64,000 nucleotides of DNA from contig JARWIR010000001.1 in the NCBI GenBank assembly GCA_029959085.1, positions 23,117,730 through 23,181,729 of the forward strand, given 5' to 3'. A program made the position numbers and the translations under genes. The DNA is from Nemophila menziesii (Eukaryota; Streptophyta; Magnoliopsida; Boraginales; Hydrophyllaceae). This document shows, one piece after another, positions 23,290 through 35,477 of the stretch (its first letter is position 1; each line of letters opens with the position of its first letter). The notes under the pieces were generated by a model. That model was given only the letters and a program-made list of their open reading frames with translations. It did no database searches and was not told the DNA's origin.

Positions 23290-24913
23290 CTACAATTTGC
23301 GACAGATCGTCATGCCATCGCCAATTGGAACCTGCCATTATACCAAATTTAGATAGCATTGTTAATAAACTTCATATTTTAGTTCTCTATATGTTTATGT
23401 TTCGTGGTGATCCCCTGAACCCCCAATGTTTGGGTAAATCTAACTTTTATCCCCCGCTGAAGATAAATTAATGCACTTACCATACTAATGCTCACACGAT
23501 TCTCTTCCATCAAGTTTTTATTGAACTCTCTTATACTAACAGTTTTCGAGTCATTTACCTGCAAAACATTACTAATTAAAATAGAACAATATATCGTGTC
23601 AATTTATAAAAAAAGATAATGAAAACATAAATAAAGACTCTTTAAATTCAATTAAAGAGAGAATTAATTTACGAGTGGATCAGCAACTTTTCCATGCCAC
23701 AGAACATTATCAATCACAATAACACCTCCAGCTCTCACCTGTTAAAACACGTTTACAGGCCCGGCCCGGTCATTAAAATTTTCAACTGTTATGCCAAGAA
23801 AATGTAAACTATATATCATATATAAAACTAACCAATTGTAGCAAAAGCTCAAAATACTCCTGATACATTTTCTTCTCAGCATCAACAAATGCAAAATCAT
23901 AGCTGTAAATACAAGTAATTATAATTTATAACAATGAATGTTATATATTTATAAACATTAAAGTTTGGTAAATTCACTCAAAGACTTTCCTGCAACTTTC
24001 ACCATTCTCGATCATATATTTGAGTGTATCTTCAGCTAATCCATGTTTTACATCGACCTGAAAACAATGAGAAACGGGAAAAAATTAAAAAAACTCATTT
24101 CTTACATACTAACAGAAATATCTCTTATAGTCATATGATCGAGCACTCACAATGTGTGACACACCAGCTTGTTCATAATACTTTTTTGCAATCTCAAGTG
24201 ATTTAGAATCTCTCTCACACGCAACTAATCGACCTTCTTTTGGTAATACTAAAGCAACAGCTAACGATGAGTAACCCTACAAAACACGATCCCTAAAAAA
24301 TCAGAATTATGAATTATTTTTCAAATTTTCGTTAATATTAATATTCAATAGATACATACAGTATAAACTCCAACTTCTATGCATTTTTTAGCTCCAAGAA
24401 TCTGGACAAGCATAGCAAGCAGTTGTGCTTGATCAGGAGACACCTAAAATTAATATCGATTAAAAAAATAAAAAATTAAACACAAAATAAAATTAAAATA
24501 GTTTCTACTTTCTAGCTACCTGCATGTGACTACCTTGCATATTTGAAGTCTCTTCTCTAAGTTCACGCAAAATCTGGATAAAAATGGATTAAATAAAAGC
24601 CCATAACAAAAACACAAAATTTAGATCTTTATCTGAAGGATTATTTACTCACTTGTGGTTCTCTAACATTTGTTAATATGTAATCGTAAAGGCGTGGGTT
24701 CAAACTGATAACTTCTTTACTACCATACTTTTCATCACTAGAAATAGTAATGGCATCTGAATGTAATTTACTCTTCAGAGAAAAACGAGGAATCGAGATA
24801 GTACTAGTAGTCGCAATTAATCCAGCATGTCTATGATTTGGGGAAATTGGAATTGAATGTGGGCTCCACTTCAACAACGGATTTGCCCAATGATACACTA
24901 CCAAGCTGGACAT
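23290..24913 (-). CDS. Caffeoyl-CoA O-methyltransferase-like protein (cation-dependent OMT)
   Basis: S-adenosylmethionine-dependent, divalent-cation-dependent O-methyltransferase of the caffeoyl-CoA OMT family, which methylates catechol-type hydroxyls; the exact substrate cannot be read from the sequence. I predict nine exons with GT-AG introns: 24653-24913, 24520-24573, 24360-24443, 24151-24276, 23978-24057, 23833-23902, 23673-23738, 23481-23558 and 23290-23331, totalling 861 nt or 286 residues. Key motifs are MQVSPDQAQLL, the SAM loop EVGVYTGYSS (about 128-137), FVDAEKK with a metal-binding Asp (about 209), VIVIDNVLW with Asp235-Asn236, and the C-terminal VPIGDGMTICRKL. About 75 N-terminal residues are Ser/His-rich with few acids and may be an organelle targeting peptide, unlike the short cytosolic lignin enzymes. 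The donor of exon 5 was chosen because it alone keeps the frame; an earlier ATG is not present in the frame. It is the only intact host gene in the window. Confidence 0.88.
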
Positions 24914-25740
24914 GATGAATTTTAACAATAAACTGTCACAATGAAAGTTCACTAACTAATAAATCACATAGCTAATAACTAATTTATTTATTAATAATAT
25001 TATACTAAGCTTGTACCCTTGTAAGCTATCAATAGAGTACAACGTTATAACTAAGCTTACACAATTGTCTTTAGTATCATCAAATAAGAAAATTAAGTAA
25101 GAATTAGCATTTTGCAGTATACATCAAGTAAAACCTTATCTTTTATTCAGTCCACATTATAAAACTCTTATGAATTTAATTTAAATAGACCAATAATTAT
25201 TATAAGAAAGACAAAATTGTTTAGTTTAACTTAAAACCAGAATATACTAAGCAGTCACTAAGAAAATAAAGATGTAGTAATTATAATCAACATTAACATA
25301 ATTTAATAAAACAGGAAGGAATCTCGATAGTTTTTATATAAACTGGAGATATATAAATTAAATTGAAAAGAAATGAGAAAATGGGTACCTATATGACAGG
25401 TTAAGGATGATGGAAAAGTAGGAAGAACTAGAAGTTGTTTTATTTACAAGCGTTTAAGCTGCTTCCAGAATAGCTTATTAGTTAAAGTGATGGACTCAAC
25501 GGTAAACGAAAGGAGCAACTAAGGCTTTTGCGATCACTTCTTTTGGGCTTTCTAATGCACATTTATAAGAGGGTGTAGTGCAACTGTGCAAGTAGTACCT
25601 CAATATATACACTACCAAGCCTATTTAAAATTGGGCAGGAAAAGAAATTGAGGTCCAATTTCAAGATTTGTAATCGTATGGATCACATATGGAATTATAT
25701 TAGATAAATACTTTTCTTACTAATTTTTTTTCTTTGCTAC
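24914..25740 (-). promoter_or_regulatory. Upstream region of the OMT-like gene
   Basis: The 5' flank of the minus-strand gene is AT-rich. I cannot place a transcription start or a single convincing TATA box, and a 5' UTR intron is possible. No other gene is visible here. Confidence 0.3.
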
Positions 25741-25754
25741 ATTTGAGGTCTATA

Positions 25755-25945
25755 TCACGGTGGCTAACAGTCCAGTTCCACCGTTTCTACGGACCGGACT
25801 GGACCGGTCTCGGTTCCATAACCGGAACCAGACCAAGTGAATAGTACTAGACCGGACCGGGGAATAGCTTATAGGTCCGGTTCTCCCTAAAAAAAACCTT
25901 AAGGGACGAACCGGTTTGAACCGGAACCGGACCGATAATTTTTTT
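25755..25945. repeat. GGACCGG-rich block, probable hAT-type terminal fragment
   Basis: GGACCGG, CCGGTCC, GGTTCC and ACCGGAACC recur about a dozen times in both orientations in under 200 bases. Such clusters are typical of subterminal regions of plant hAT elements. No matching second end or target duplication was found. Confidence 0.45.
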
Positions 25946-26063
25946 TAATACGTTTGGTGCGTTTTAAATTTCAGAACAAACCAAACCCACCCACCCCATT
26001 TAATTCCTCCGGACTTCACCTACCCAATTAAGTTAGCCATTAACCCCTTTCATCTACCCCTCA

Positions 26064-26087
26064 CCCCCCCCCCCCCCCCCCCCCCCC
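26064..26087. repeat. Poly(C) run of 24
   Basis: Uninterrupted C run between CCCCTCA and TCCCCTTTC. Such a G/C homopolymer is rare in AT-rich plant DNA; its length may be affected by sequencing error. Confidence 0.9.
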
Positions 26088-26496
26088 TCCCCTTTCTCAC
26101 CGCCTCAAACTCTATCTCTATTCTTTGCTTCAATCTATGATTATTCTATGGATTATTATGTAATCTTATACTTTGATTCTATGGGTTATTATGGAGTCTA
26201 TATTCTCTGATTCCTTATGGTGTTCTTGCGTTTTTTCAAAAGAAAGGGGGTGTTTTTGCTTGTAAGTATGATTCCCATATGTTTTAACTATTTATTACAC
26301 TAATATATATGCAAGTGAATTAATATTTGTTTAATTTTTGGTTTTGCATGGATGATTATCATGGATATCTTCACAAATCCATTGAAACAATGATAAAAGT
26401 AGATGGGTTTGACTAATAAATGCAAAATTTGTACTATATTTCTGAATTTATTGTGATGTTGGGTATGATTATGTATTTAGGATGTGAACTAGTGTT

Positions 26497-26715
26497 TGTT
26501 TATGCAAAATTGATGCTTAGTTGGCCCTGTTTTGTGAAATCGATACTTAGTTGTCCCTGTTTATGCAAGATTGATGCTTAGATGTCCCTGTTTATAAGAT
26601 ATTGATGGTTAGTTGTCCCTGTTTATGCGAAATCGACATGTATTTGTTCTTGTCTATGCGAAATTGATGTTTAGTTGTCCATGTTTATGCGAAAATGATT
26701 CCTAAGTTCCCTGGT
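26497..26715 (+). repeat. About 37-bp minisatellite, six diverged copies
   Basis: The unit is close to GTTTATGCGAAATTGATGCTTAGTTGTCCCT. Copies are spaced 35-40 bases apart and have drifted by several substitutions each. A related stretch with AAATCGCATTT...AGTATCAATTTCGCAT lies just downstream at 26930-26990. Confidence 0.7.
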
Positions 26716-26989
26716 TTTTAGGATTTTTGATGGTTTTAGTTTTCTTTTATCAAGTTCAACATTGTTTTGTGATTTTGCTAGCTACGAATATATTAACATG
26801 ATAATGAAATGGTGATTTTGCTAGTTGGACAAATTGTTAAAATTTGACTTTAAGTCCCTTTGGTTTTTTGAACTTGTACTATACTGTCTTATGATAAATT
26901 TCCAAAATTTACAATTTTAGTCCCTTTGAAAATGCGATTTGCTAAATTTTTGACACTAAATAGGGATAACTAAGTATCAATTTCGCATT

Positions 26990-29900
26990 GAATTAAATTT
27001 TGGTAATGATTTGGAAAAATTGTTTTGTTAAGATCAAGTAGTTGCTTTGTGATATGAATTGACGAAAAAAATTACAGAATTGGTAGAATTGACGGATATT
27101 TGTGTCGCATTTCAAAAACTAGACGAGTGAATATTTGAATTGACAGGTTTAAAGTTTTGGAAAATGCAAATCAACCCCTAGTTATTACGAAAATGATGAA
27201 ACTAGTTAATAGAAAAGAATTTTCTAGACAAAATTGCCCCAAACTTTTCAAAAAATATTTTATGTGGACCATAAAGAGATTAAAATATATTATTTATGTT
27301 AAACAAATGATGATTTCAATTCTGAAAATGCACATATTGGTCTCTAAACTTTTTTGATATCCTTTTTTTGGTCCAAATTGCTCTTGGGCGGTTTTTTGAT
27401 GACTATGAAATAATATCTATACTTATAAGTTTATATTATTTTCATAGTAACAATTATTTTCCAAGGTGTTTTACTTTAAGCTTTTGAAAAATTATTTTGG
27501 GGCAACTCTTTTGATTTGTGTTTTTAATTAGGGTTTGTTTTATATTTTCTGATTTGTGATAAGAATATCTTGCTCAACTGCCCCTAATTATTGATCAAGA
27601 TACTAGTCCATGGGCACAGTCACCAACCCCCCTCTTTTTTTCCCACAGGTTTGGTGTTGTTGCAATATACTCTTTCATGTATTCTTTAAATTATAATTGT
27701 AATAAGTTCTTCTATTATCTGTTGTAATTTATTTAATCAGTAAATTAAACAAGTTGTGAATTGGATTTGTATGAGACACCCTGGGTTTCTACTTGAGTTG
27801 TGACACTGTTAAACTTTTAAGTCGTCACTGCTAAATTATCTGAAAAATTGTCCTTCTCTTTTCAAGATCCCTCAAATCATGCTCGAATAATTCATGAGAT
27901 TCTTGGATCTTTGATAGATGCATCTTAATCTAATCTTCAATGTAAGTAAACGTGTTGTGCTCCTGAAGGAAACTCTTTCTACCATTAAATATTGTTCGAC
28001 CTCAGAAAGTATTAGGTCAATTTTAAGAAGATAATTCGAGCACGCCTTCATATATAACAAATGAGATAATAAGTAAGAAAACTGTGAAAGGGTGGATATA
28101 TGTGTGTTGAAAAGAATATATTGTTTACAACAAGTCTCAAATAGTTTTATTGCGTAAGAATATTTCTCTAGATAAATAGGAGGCAAATCTATAGATTGAG
28201 AAAGAGAAGGATCAAGCTTCGAAGTAAAATTCGGTAAAGCTAGAGACCAGGTCTCAACCGAGATGGAGCTCTTGTGAATCCTCTTAGACACCCTTTACGA
28301 TGAGAGATAATGAATTATCCTTTTCTTCTCCTTCTTCATCGATACGAATAGTGATTAATAAAGAGAAAGATTCCCTCACGAGAGAAGATGGACTTTTCCT
28401 TTTGTTCTCATTAGTGAAAAATGTGTCACTTAAACCTCCTAATAAATGATCTTGGTAATCCCTTTAGGATACTCAAACTTCCCTCATGATTCTCTCCCTA
28501 TCTCCTTGGTAAAGGAAGTCGCTCTTCTTTACCTCCTTCGTCAAACATTCTCCCCAATATTTCTATGATATACATATATGTTCATTAAATAAAGAAGAAA
28601 TTGATTGAAAATGTATTGTGTAAATTTTAGGAAGGTACCTGGTTTAGATGACAATTTTATCTTCCCACGAGTTTGTGGCATAACCTTCTTCTTAATATTT
28701 AAGGTGTAGTTAATTCTCTTACCCACAAAAAATTCATAACGCGGGGTAAAGTTTGGATTTCCTTATGGTTGAATTCTCAAAAACCCCAGACACCATTAAT
28801 ATTATCGCTAATAGCGAGAGCTGTCAAGTGTTGGGTATTTATTACATCACTAAGAACAATACAAACATCTTATCTGGTAGAAATTCCCTCTCCCGCACTC
28901 AGTGGGAACGGGACAATTACAAAGTATTCTGACAATAAAAATTATTGTGTGCCACCCATAATGACTGCTCAAAATATGAGCAAAGATGTAAATATGATGA
29001 TACCCTGTCTTGCGAGGAAAGAAAGTATACCAACCCCCTTAAATCTTGATTTGTTTTCAAAATGGTTTAAATGATTGATCAGTTCGATAATAGGATTCTT
29101 GCCTATCTTATATAAAGATCAAAAAAGTTGAAGGAATTTGAGATTCAGCTGACAAAAGACATGAAAAGCAGAAATCCTGCCCCAAGCATAGGTGGACAGC
29201 TGGCTTGGATTTAGGGAATAAAAGTATATCAAATCCTGAATAATAGGGACATAGGGGTATGTCATTCCCATGTCGCATCATCGAAGTTAAAGCAATTCAT
29301 ACCCATTGTAAGCTATTTCTATTTTTCCAGGTCCTTAAATTCTATGCCTGACCAACGTCTCATAAGTTCAATAAAAATCTCATAATCTTTTAAGACAAAT
29401 ATCATTCTACCTGATTAGCCCCAAAAATTTCAAGCCTTAATTTTATTTATCTCGTTTTTCTAATAAAAAAGAAATATTATATTGAAAGATATACACCCAC
29501 CTTTTTCAAAGAGGGTTCATTTCCTAAATCTTCATATAAAGGAGAATAAAAAATTTAAATCAGGGAAAATCTACTAGAAGTTAAAGGATTACTCCTAGAT
29601 AGAGATTCAATCCTATTTTTTTTTTTGGAAATGTCTTAGCAATAAACATGGAGAAATTAAGTATCATATCAATATAAAGCGAAATGGAAAAAATATTCCG
29701 AGATTCGTCTATTTTAAGACATAAGTAATCAAAAGATACGCGGAAAATTTATCTTTGGAAAATAGGAGTGCAAAAAAGCTCTGCACTAAATCTTTCTTAA
29801 ATGGTGGAAAAGCTTGGGAGAAAAAATTAATGGAGAAAGAGACCGATGAAAAATGTTTTTAAGTAATAGTCAACCCATATTTGTATTTGTATATGTGTGT

Positions 29901-30065
29901 GTGAAGTAAAATGTGACAATCTAACAATCGTTTGGGATACCAGTAGATAGAATGATTACTATGCTATCACAAGAATCAAAATTTTGTAAGCGTACAAAAG
30001 ATGTGTAAATATAACGGTTGTCGTCTAGGTAATCTCTCAAACCCTAAATGACCTGGTTAGGGATA
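26990..30065. other. Unassigned DNA
   Basis: AT-rich sequence with no intact gene. Minus-strand frames at 27872-28291 and plus-strand 28769-29074 are long enough to notice but show no domain, and their neighbours are full of stops. The 28700-29500 part looks like decayed coding sequence of unknown origin. Confidence 0.35.
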
Positions 30066-30075
30066 AAAAAGAAAA

Positions 30076-30266
30076 GAGTAATGATATATGTCACCCTTTT
30101 TCATGTCACCCTTTTATCACCCTTCTATATATATGTTTTGATTTCCTTGAATAGAAGATAGAGAAAAATTAAATAGGATAGAGAAATCCATTCATTGGTA
30201 CATGTAGGCATACACGTAGGAGGTGATAAAAGGGTGATACAAAAAGGGTGACAAATATCATTACTC
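30076..30266. mobile_element. Mutator-like MITE, 191 bp
   Basis: The two ends are inverted copies over about 45 bp: GAGTAATGATATATGTCACC on the left and, read inward from the right, GAGTAATGATATTTGTCACC; both continue through CCTTTTT...CACCCTTTTATCACC. A 9-bp direct repeat AAAAGAAAA flanks it (30067-30075 and 30267-30275), the TSD length of Mutator-like elements; because it is A-rich, chance cannot be ruled out. Non-coding. Confidence 0.75.
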
Positions 30267-30279
30267 AAAAGAAAAACAA

Positions 30280-32509
30280 TTAATACAAGGTATCAAAATA
30301 GGAAACAACTGTACTGAAATCACTCATCTCCTTTTTGTTGATGACAGCCTATTTTTTTAAAGCTGGTAATGTTGAGATACAATCCTTTTTGGTATTATGA
30401 ACATTTATAAGAATGGAACTGGCCTCTGTCTAAATCTCAATAAATGTGGGGTTATTTTTAGCCCTAATACACCAACATTTCTCCAAAATGTAATGGCAGC
30501 TAGATTGAATATGAAAAAAAACCTTGGAAATTACCTAGGCATTCCAACATAATGGAGTAGATCAAAATCAAAAGACCTTCAATTTCTAATTGATAGGGTT
30601 CTACAAAGATTGGAAAATTGGAAAACCTCATTCCTTTCAGAGGGAGGAAAAGAAGTTCTCATTAAAGCCATCATCCAAAGCCTACCAAATTATATGATGT
30701 TTAATTTTATCTTTCCTAAAATTTTTATTAATCAAATACACTCTATCATTGCACAATTTTGGTGGGGTGACAAAGGAAAAAAAAGAATACATTGGGCTAA
30801 ATGGGATCTTTTAACCATATCCAAGTTTGAAGGAGGTCTAGGCTTTAGGGACCTTCACCTAATGAACAAAGCATTACTAGGAAAACAAGCTTGGAATATT
30901 GCTAATAAAAAAGAATCCTTACTATATAAGTTATTAAAAGGAAAATATTTCCACAAGTGTGAATTCCTTGAAGCCAAACTAGGAAGCCCTCCCTCGTGGG
31001 GTTGGAGAAGCATCCTGATAGGTAGAGCAACCTTTGATAAAAAAATAAAGTGGAATATTGGAAATGGTGCCAATATTAATTTACATGAACATAGGTGGAT
31101 TAATAATAACAACAATATTATTAAACCAAATGACCCTTCTATAACAAGAGTTAATCAACTCATAACAAGGGATAAACTTGGAATGTTAATCTTATATGGC
31201 AAATTTATAATAGAGAAATTAGTGATAAAATCGAAAGAATGTTTATACCTAATATGGATTCTGAGGATCTCTTTTGCATTGATTTTTGCAAAAATGGGAA
31301 TTATACAGTTAAAGAAGCATATCATTTACTTAAAAATGAGGAAATCCAAAAAGATATTATTAAAAATCAAAATATACCAACAATCTCTATCACTAGAGGT
31401 AAAGAGCTTTGGGACCTAATTTAGAAAATGGAAACCCCAACCAAAATTAGGAATTTCATGTGGAGAGCAATAGGAAACCTACTACCCACTGAAGAAAATC
31501 TTTTTAACAAAAAATGTAGTGTTACAAACATATGCAAACTATGTAACAATAATATTGAAACAGTTGAACATATGCTGTTTAGATGCCCTTGGGCCAAAAG
31601 TGTATGGTTTACTAGTCCACTGAATATCAAAACTGATAATGATAGCACAAATAGAATAGATCAATGGCTTTTAAATTATATACAACAAGTAACCTCTACT
31701 TTTGACAAAAAAGATAGAATTTTGGAACTTATTTGCACAATTATTTGACAAATTTGGAAAGATAGAAACAAATTTATCTACAACAGTAAAATATGTGACC
31801 CTCTAATCACTATTAAAAAATCTATAGAAGCATGGAAAGAATATTATAGAATATCAAACCCTAATGATACTAATTTCATGGATAAGATTAATGGGCTTGA
31901 TAACACCAACCAAATCACAAACCAAATTATTAGTAATAATACCAATACTAATAATAAATTTAAAGATAAATGGAAGAAACCACCACCTAATAAATTTAAA
32001 ATAAATTGTGATGTTGCTTTCTCGGATAAAAGATCAGCTATTGCATGTTTAGTTAGAGACTCTAATGGTGAACCTGTAACAGGTAAAAGTTGGAAAATCG
32101 AGGCAGAGACAGTACTAGAACAGAGGCCATTGGGATTCTTAAAGCAACCGAGTTGGCTTTAGACTATCCTGTTGGAAGCGTGATTATTGAAAATGACGCG
32201 GCGAAGATCATGAAGCCCCTTTCTTCAAGAAATATTATTCCGAGTCATTCAATTAAAAACATTTTTTGTAATATTTATTTTTTGGTGGAACAATCGCACC
32301 CTTCTTTTACTCTTATTCGTAGGAGTAGAAATGTTGCTGCTGACTGGGTTGCCAAACAAGAGCTTCTAAGCAATTTGTTTGACAATTGGGATGTTTTCAT
32401 CCCTCCCCTATTAACATTTATCCTTAATGTTGACAAGGACCCTATAGGGGTAGGATGACTTTGTAACCTATTATCTTTATCTATATAATTGCTTTGAACA
32501 AAAAAAAAA
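30280..32509 (+). mobile_element. L1-type LINE, 5'-truncated within the reverse transcriptase
   Basis: Starts just before the catalytic motif of the reverse transcriptase (reading THLLFVDDS) and runs to an A run at 32500-32509. It is from the same family as the LINE at 405-5922: it shares GGLGFRDL, KQAWN and SPPSWGW-type segments, the zinc region, the RNase H domain and the PIGVG ending. The 5' truncation point lies only a few bases from the right end of the Mutator-like MITE. Confidence 0.85.
30290..32458 (+). pseudogene. LINE ORF2 C-terminal part: RT end, zf-RVT, RNase H
   Basis: Contains the RT palm end with FVDD instead of FADD, a thumb/connection region (30610-31200), a zf-RVT region (31428-31640, CKLCNNNIETVEHMLFRC) and an RNase H domain (about 31970-32458: NCDVAF, IENDA, NVAADWVA). 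At least six stops or frameshifts interrupt it, including a TAA right after the VDDSLFF motif, a shift near 31190, TAG at 31422 and TGA near 31747. It is incapable of encoding protein. Confidence 0.85.
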
Positions 32510-32698
32510 TCTCGCCTTCTACCAAAAAGTATGATTCTCTAATTTACACAAGTATATTCAAAATTCAAAACACAAATTGAGAAAAAATAATACGACCATG
32601 AAACGCTTCAGATTTTTCTTTATAAAACCTAATATTTCCTAGAGAAGAAAATATTAGGATTTGAAATGGTGTTTGATAAGGAGAAGTGTGTCTCATCG

Positions 32699-33700
32699 TT
32701 TTTTTTACACGAAAAGAAAAAGACTATGTTGTAATTCTTATCCTATCCCAAGTATTCTGAAAGAAACGGTCATATCAGTATCTCCGTTACCCGAATGTCC
32801 GGTCTATGTCTAACGAGTTTTGCGAGTCGATCCGCAAGAGCATTCATACTTCGAGGAGTGTGTCAAAAAATGATATATCCCGCTTCTTCTGATCTATGTC
32901 TGGTTTGACGCAGAATCGGTTGAATAGTCCAACTCGCCGTTGACATTTGCCTAATACCTTGTATTAACTCAAGGTTATCTGAAAGTATAGCTTTTTTCTT
33001 CTCCGTACTATCCCTACTGATATCGACAACATTCAGAACTGCGTAGGCTTCCCCTTCTAAGATTGAATTACACCTGATAGTACTTGTTTTCTCCGTGATC
33101 TCCCCCGTTCTTGTATTCGTGATTGTTATCCCAATCCCTGTACATTCACATTTAGTATTAAAAGAAGCGTCGCAATTATATATTATTTCTTCTGTTTGTT
33201 GTTGTTGTTGTATTCCTGAATTGTTCTGAGCATTCAACATTGAATTGTTGATTGTATTCGTTTGTTGTTTCATCCAATCTATTCCATGAAGTTCGCCCAT
33301 CAATTTATTGGTAGCCCAGATTGTATGATCAATATCAAGCTCCGTGTTTTCATGGGTTGCCTTCATTTTTGCTTTCCAAATGTTTCATATCAGTATTAGA
33401 ATATAATTTGTTACTATCGTTGCCTCCATCCTCCTTTGGCATATGCTTCAATAACATTGATTATCCAGTTTCCAAGATTTTTAATTTCTTCTTGCTGTAT
33501 ATGTATTTGAAGTGTTGAAGCCGCCCAAATTGATTTATTGATTCCACATTGAAGGAGTAAATGTTCTGTCGTTTCCGTCTCCATTTGGCACCAGTTGCAA
33601 GTTGAAGAATCTGAACATTTCCGAGCTTTGAAATTTTTAGCTGAGGGTATTGCCTCGTTACATGCTTTCCAGGATATAGTCTATTATTAAATATATCGAA
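32699..33700 (-). mobile_element. LINE 3' fragment of a second family
   Basis: On the minus strand the order is a zf-RVT region (about 33430-33690; motifs CNWCQ, ETTEHLLLQC, KSIWAAS) and then an RNase H domain (33200 to 32800: NCDASF, EGEAYAVL, ILSDNLELIQG, and NALADRLAKL in the neighbouring frame), followed by an A tail (T run on the plus strand, 32699-32706). Frameshifts separate the pieces. The RNase H differs clearly from that of the plus-strand LINEs, so this is a different family lying tail to tail with the LINE ending at 32509. Confidence 0.75.
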
Positions 33701-33789
33701 AGTATCAAGGTACGATGATTTAATGTGGAGTAAAAGTGAAAACGATTCATCACAATTTATCGAGATAATCAAAACAAGAGAAGCAATTT

Positions 33790-34560
33790 AGAAACTAATT
33801 CAATCTATCTACTAAAATTATATGTCATAGGTGATGTCCTCGGATCAATGTAGAAATTCTTTCAGTCTCATGAAATTATAGGCATAAGTGTCAACTTACT
33901 GATAATTTAGCGAAACCTATGATAACCACGTATACTCTTATAAATCTAGAAATCTTGAGGAGTACATAATACATATTCAAAATTTGCTAACATATATTTA
34001 TTTCTTGAATTTTTGTTATATTTTATTATTTTTAAAATTTTGGTAGAAACAGTTATATCAGTGACTTGTTTCTTCTATAATTGAAATAAATTTCTATGAA
34101 CGGTTTACGTAGGATGGAGTGTGTCATATAAAATATCGAATATTGATGAAGAATTTGTTTTTTTGCAAAAATAGACATTTTCTAATTAATATTACAATTT
34201 TAATAAGATATATCTTCATAGATAAAATTAAATTTCACTTTAAACAAATATTGAGCAAGTTCGAACTTGTTTCATTGAGTAGCTTTAGTTAGCGATTGAA
34301 TTTTTAGATATTAGCCAATTAAGTTCAAAAACCCAATATCCCACTTCCATAGAGTCCAATAAATTATTTCTCCCCCAAAAGATCTAGTTTTTAAATCCGT
34401 ATACCATCCATACCCTTACATTAAACGAATTAATTTGATTTTATTCAGTTATTATCTTATATAACGGATTCGATTTTTGGTGCATATAATCTAAATCCCA
34501 TAATTTAAGCATTACACGATGATTTTTTTTATTTCCAATATAATTCTCATATAGTTACAA
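33790..34560. other. No recognisable feature
   Basis: AT-rich intergenic DNA with no coding or structural signal that I can name. Confidence 0.4.
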
Positions 34561-34599
34561 ATCTACCGATTTACGAAGATCAACCGGGCAGAAGATGAG

Positions 34600-34870
34600 T
34601 GGGAAGGTGAGTATGAAGAGATTTTTTTTGAGCGGCGGTGGAAGATGGTGGAGAATGGTCCTCGAGCGGCGGCGGAAGATGGTGGAGAATGGTCCTCGAG
34701 CGGCGGCGGAAGATGATGGAAAATGGTCCTCGAGCAACGACAGTTTTCTTTTGCAGGTAAGCAGCTTGGAGGAAAGGTGAGTGTGAAGATGGTGGAGAAT
34801 GACCCTCGAGCGGCGGCGGAAGATGGTGGAGAATGGTCCTCAATTGGCGTCGGGTTTCTTGTGAGATTAT
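34600..34870. repeat. Minisatellite, unit GAAGATGGTGGAGAATGGTC plus CTCGAGCGGCGGCG
   Basis: About five copies of a 34-36 bp unit, interrupted at 34740-34785 by CAGTTTTCTTTTGCAGGTAAGCAG. The open frames on both strands across this block (Ser/Pro/Ala-rich on the minus strand) follow from the repeat and are not genes. It belongs to the dispersed family that also occurs at 22780 and 36840. Confidence 0.8.
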
Positions 34871-35125
34871 TTCGTAATAAGTGAATGTTAGTGTAGCACA
34901 TGGTTTTATCTCGTATTAACAGTGACATTTTGATTCAATTTGCTTTTGTTCAATAACTGTTTGTTTGCTTTTTAATAATATTCAATTTTAACCATTTTTT
35001 AGCATTGTTCATATTTTTTTAATGTGTTTGTGTTTCACAAACTACACATGCCTTTAATTACAACAGTTACACAATCAAAATAAAACAAATAATCCACCTT
35101 ATTTTGACTTCTATTCTAGCTCCCA

Positions 35126-35477
35126 GACTACACACCATTGATTTCTCACAACACACCCCCAAAATTTCACACCTTACCCAACGATACTTAGTGGTACATA
35201 TACATCCCCACGGTACAACATTGATTATAACTAAAGCACCTACAAAAATACACTGCCCACCCTACGTCTTTTTCATGAAAAAAATTACACGATAGACAAC
35301 AAACTACACACCATTGATTTCTTACAACACACCACCAAAATTTCACACATTACCCAACGACATTTAGTGGTACATATACATCCCCACCACACACAATTAA
35401 TTATAACCAAAGCACCTATAAAAATACACTGCCAACCCTACGTCTTTTTCATGGGAAGAATTATACGATACACAACA
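35126..35477. repeat. 176-bp tandem duplication
   Basis: Two adjacent copies, 35126-35302 and 35303-35477, share CACACCATTGATTTCT, TTACCCAACGA, AGTGGTACATATACATCCCC and CCCTACGTCTTTTTCATG in order, with scattered substitutions. It is part of the inverted second copy of the dispersed repeat found at 19549-19935. Confidence 0.85.

Noticed and set aside
27872..28291. 139-codon minus-strand frame
   Set aside because: Longest unexplained frame in its region, but no domain, no codon pattern and no supporting neighbours; likely chance or an old repeat.
28769..29074. 101-codon frame considered as a viral or retroelement remnant
   Set aside because: I could not match it to any polymerase, coat or movement protein motif, so no call is made.
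34555..34928. Overlapping Ser/Pro/Ala-rich minus-strand frames and a plus-strand frame
   Set aside because: All three follow from the minisatellite at 34600-34870; no domain and no splice or promoter context.
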